From Bdellovibrionales bacterium (GTDB lineage: Bacteria > Bdellovibrionota > Bdellovibrionia > Bdellovibrionales > UBA1609), in the NCBI GenBank assembly GCA_020434645.1, contig JAGRAK010000065.1, forward strand, positions 1 to 8,902: DNA of 8,902 nucleotides, in the 5' to 3' direction. This document shows, piece after piece, positions 7,321 through 8,902 of the stretch. Position numbers and translations under genes: made by a program. Numbering within the stretch: the stretch's first letter is position 1; each line of letters starts with the position of its first letter. The notes below the pieces were generated by a model, which was given only the letters and a program-made list of their open reading frames with translations, did no database searches and was not told the DNA's origin.

Positions 7321-7363
7321 ATTTTTGTAGATATACGAAACTCGAACTGTTATCGTCGCGAGC

Positions 7364-7825
7364 ATGTTTGATTTTGCATTCGAGTCTTCGTTGAATTTTT
7401 GGTTTTTGTTCGGCGCATTCTTAATGATCGCTGAGTTTATATTGCCAGGCCTCGTTTCTATATTTGTAGGTCTCGGAGCTCTGACGGTCGCCGGTTTTAT
7501 ATACTTTCAAATTATTGAAAGTATATCGGGTCAATTGATTGTTTGGTTTATTAGTTCAACAGTTTATATTTTCACTTTGCGCTTGCTTGTCATGCGCTAC
7601 TATCCGAGCGATACCGAAACACAAAATATTGATGAAGAAGCGCAGATGATGAATAAAATTGTCGAGGTGATCGAGCCCATTTCGGTGAGTAAAAACGGCC
7701 GCATTCGGTATGGCGAATCGACATGGGTGGCTATATATAAGGGTGAAGGCGAAATTCAAGCAGGAGAAAAAGTTAAGGTCGTGGGCCGTGAGAATATTTC
7801 TTGGATAGTTGAAAAAACCGAATAA
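7364..7825 (+). CDS. NfeD-family membrane protein
   Basis: Short NfeD-type protein of 153 residues lacking the ClpP-like protease domain of long NfeD. Hydrophobic segments at about 11-27, 29-52 and 57-77 predict an inner-membrane anchor. The soluble remainder, about 97-150 (NGRIRYGESTWVAI, AGEKVKVVGRENISWIVE), matches the C-terminal OB-fold of the family. NfeD proteins are typically encoded beside SPFH/stomatin genes and thought to work with them in membrane organisation; that is exactly the context here, with the SPFH gene 36 bases downstream. ATG 7364 is the only in-frame start after the TAG at 7328, although its ribosome site is poor. A perfect 12-base inverted repeat lies inside the gene. 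Confidence 0.9.
   Translation: MFDFAFESSLNFWFLFGAFLMIAEFILPGLVSIFVGLGALTVAGFIYFQIIESISGQLIVWFISSTVYIFTLRLLVMRYYPSDTETQNIDEEAQMMNKIVEVIEPISVSKNGRIRYGESTWVAIYKGEGEIQAGEKVKVVGRENISWIVEKTE
7499..7526. repeat. Perfect 12-base inverted repeat inside the NfeD gene
   Basis: ATATACTTTCAA (7499-7510) and its exact complement TTGAAAGTATAT (7515-7526) flank a 4-base centre ATTA. In mRNA this would be a 12-pair hairpin with a tetraloop, located in codons for the second membrane segment and following loop (around residues 46-54). No T-run follows, so it is not a terminator. Confidence 0.85.
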
Positions 7826-7861
7826 AAATAGTGAGTGAATCACCAATAGGGAGAGCCAGAG

Positions 7862-8788
7862 ATGTTAAGCTTTATGTCGATAACCATAATTATTATTGGG
7901 TTTATTATTCTCAATACAATTATCATCGTGCCCGAGCGCGAAAATGTAATTGTCGAGCGACTGGGTAAATTTCATGCACTCTTGAAGCCCGGGCTACATT
8001 TTCTTATTCCGTTTTTTGATAAGGCGGCTTACCGGCAAGAGGTTCGCGAACAGGTGATTGATATTCCTTCTCAAAGTGTGATCACAAGTGACAACATTCA
8101 AGTCGAGGTCGACGGGCTTTTGTATTTGCAAGTTATGGATGCAAAAAAGGCCAGCTACGGCATAGGCAACTATATGGCCGCCAGTATCAACTTGGCTCAA
8201 ACTACAATGCGGTCTGAGGTGGGTAAAATCACGCTGGGCGAAATCTTTGCTGAGCGTGAAGCAGTGAACACTAAAATTATTGCTGAAATTGATAAGGCCT
8301 CAGACCCGTGGGGAGTGAAGGTATTGCGTTACGAAGTTCGAGACATCTCGCCATCACGTCACGTGATTGAGACTCTTGAAAAGCAAATGGAGGCCGAGCG
8401 CGAAAAGCGAGCCGAAATCACCCGCGCCACGGCAGAAAAAGAAAAATTAATTAATGTTTCAATTGGTGAAAGACAAATGGCCATCAATCTTTCAAACGGA
8501 GCCAAGCAAAAACGTATCAATGAAGCCACTGGGCGAGCCGAGTCGATTCGCCTAATAGCCGATGCGACTTCAAAAAGTTTGCAAATGGTAGGTGAGGCCA
8601 TTGAACAGCCGGGCGGCAAAGAGGCCTTGAAAATGAAATTGGTCGATCAATATATAGATCAGCTCGGTGAAGTGATTGAGGGAGGGGATGTTTCTATGTA
8701 TCCGATAGAGCTCGCCACTTTAAAAGGAATAGTCGAGCAACTTAAAAGCCCAGCAATGACAGGATCCACAGCGAAGGGGGTTCAATAA
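7862..8788 (+). CDS. SPFH/stomatin-family membrane protein (paraslipin/QmcA type)
   Basis: Membrane-anchored SPFH (band 7) protein of 308 residues, a group that oligomerises at the inner membrane and scaffolds membrane domains or proteases. Residues 6-23 form one N-terminal hydrophobic segment; VPERENVIVERLGKFHALLKPGLHFLIP (23-50) is the classic start of the SPFH domain, which runs to about 170. A charged, heptad-like stretch from about 170 to 235 (EAEREKRAE, ATGRAESIRL) is the expected coiled coil, followed by a VDQYIDQL helix near 261-268. ATG 7862 follows an AGGGAGAG ribosome site at 7848-7855; a second ATG at 7874 is possible. It lies 36 bases after the NfeD gene, with its stop overlapping the next SPFH gene. 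The client protein is unknown. Confidence 0.94.
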   Translation: MLSFMSITIIIIGFIILNTIIIVPERENVIVERLGKFHALLKPGLHFLIPFFDKAAYRQEVREQVIDIPSQSVITSDNIQVEVDGLLYLQVMDAKKASYGIGNYMAASINLAQTTMRSEVGKITLGEIFAEREAVNTKIIAEIDKASDPWGVKVLRYEVRDISPSRHVIETLEKQMEAEREKRAEITRATAEKEKLINVSIGERQMAINLSNGAKQKRINEATGRAESIRLIADATSKSLQMVGEAIEQPGGKEALKMKLVDQYIDQLGEVIEGGDVSMYPIELATLKGIVEQLKSPAMTGSTAKGVQ

Positions 8789-8902
8789 TGTCTCTTGATT
8801 TAATGCTTTTTACATTTGTAATTGGATTTTTATTTTTATTTGTACTGAGTGCACTATTTAAATCGATTCGCCTTGTTCCCGCACAATCTGAATTTATAGT
8901 AG
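8788..8902 (+). CDS. Second SPFH/stomatin-family protein, 5' part only
   Basis: Only the first 38 residues are in the window. ATG at 8788-8790 overlaps the stop of the preceding SPFH gene (TAATG) and is preceded by AGGGGG at 8775-8780, seven bases upstream, so translation is probably coupled. Residues 5-25 are strongly hydrophobic (FTFVIGFLFLFVLSALF) and are followed by KSIRLVPAQSEFIV, which matches the sequence at the membrane-proximal edge of bacterial SPFH proteins. The fragment is clearly different in sequence from its upstream neighbour, so this is a diverged paralogue and not a recent duplication. The rest of the domain must be read beyond the right edge. Confidence 0.8.
   Translation, partial: MSLDLMLFTFVIGFLFLFVLSALFKSIRLVPAQSEFIV

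Larger units (their letters stand above)
7152..7363. other. Non-coding spacer between pncC and the NfeD gene
   Basis: This 212-base gap contains no gene I can support. About 160 bases of it (7161-7320) are 56% G+C, whereas the nearby NfeD coding sequence is about 38% in the stretch I counted. The last 40 bases (7321-7363) are AT-rich and lead to the NfeD start with no clear ribosome site and no convincing promoter. A GTG-initiated frame of 67 codons crosses it and overlaps the NfeD gene, but has no ribosome site and no recognisable family. Confidence 0.7.

Noticed and set aside
7310..7330. Intrinsic terminator ending in ATTTTTG after the structured spacer
   Set aside because: The short T-run is not directly preceded by a compact GC-rich hairpin; only a long-range stem ends there.
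7168..7371. 67-codon GTG frame rich in Cys and His in the pncC-NfeD spacer
   Set aside because: No ribosome site, overlap with the NfeD start and no recognisable family; the openness is explained by the high GC and palindromic sequence, though a conserved frame in relatives would revive it.

Overview
The window holds ordinary chromosomal genes of a Gram-negative bacterium. AT-rich coding sequence, a PilT-type ATPase, a class A penicillin-binding protein and a linked recX-alaS pair would fit Bdellovibrio and relatives, but this is inference and the lineage is not proven. No phage, transposase, CRISPR, tRNA or rRNA is visible.

The left two thirds (about 1-6056) is read leftward. In transcription order it holds a pilT/pilU-type retraction ATPase gene, recX (its start overlaps the end of pilT), alaS, and a class A penicillin-binding protein (glycosyltransferase 51) that runs off the left edge. 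The first three look like one operon. The penicillin-binding protein probably also has its own promoter (perfect TTGACA -35 box) just after alaS, and it starts at TTG.

The right third (6135-8902) is read rightward: pgpA (GTG start), a stand-alone CinA C-terminal/PncC amidase (TTG start), a 212-base non-coding spacer, an NfeD-family gene, an SPFH/stomatin-family gene and the start of a second SPFH gene that overlaps it (TAATG). The two arms diverge from a 78-base intergenic region whose best promoter candidates overlap at their -10 boxes.

Functionally, pgpA finishes phosphatidylglycerol synthesis, pncC recycles nicotinamide mononucleotide, recX modulates RecA, alaS charges tRNA-Ala, and the NfeD-SPFH cluster is a membrane-microdomain module. 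The pgpA-cinA-recA-recX-alaS order found in many bacteria is recognisable, but here it is split into divergent arms and recA is absent.

The most unusual stretch is the spacer 7152-7363. Its core is about 56% GC beside AT-rich genes and contains several strong inverted repeats, including a hairpin with 14 pairs. A second surprise is a perfect 12-base inverted repeat inside the NfeD gene. I see no clear novel defence or mobile system.
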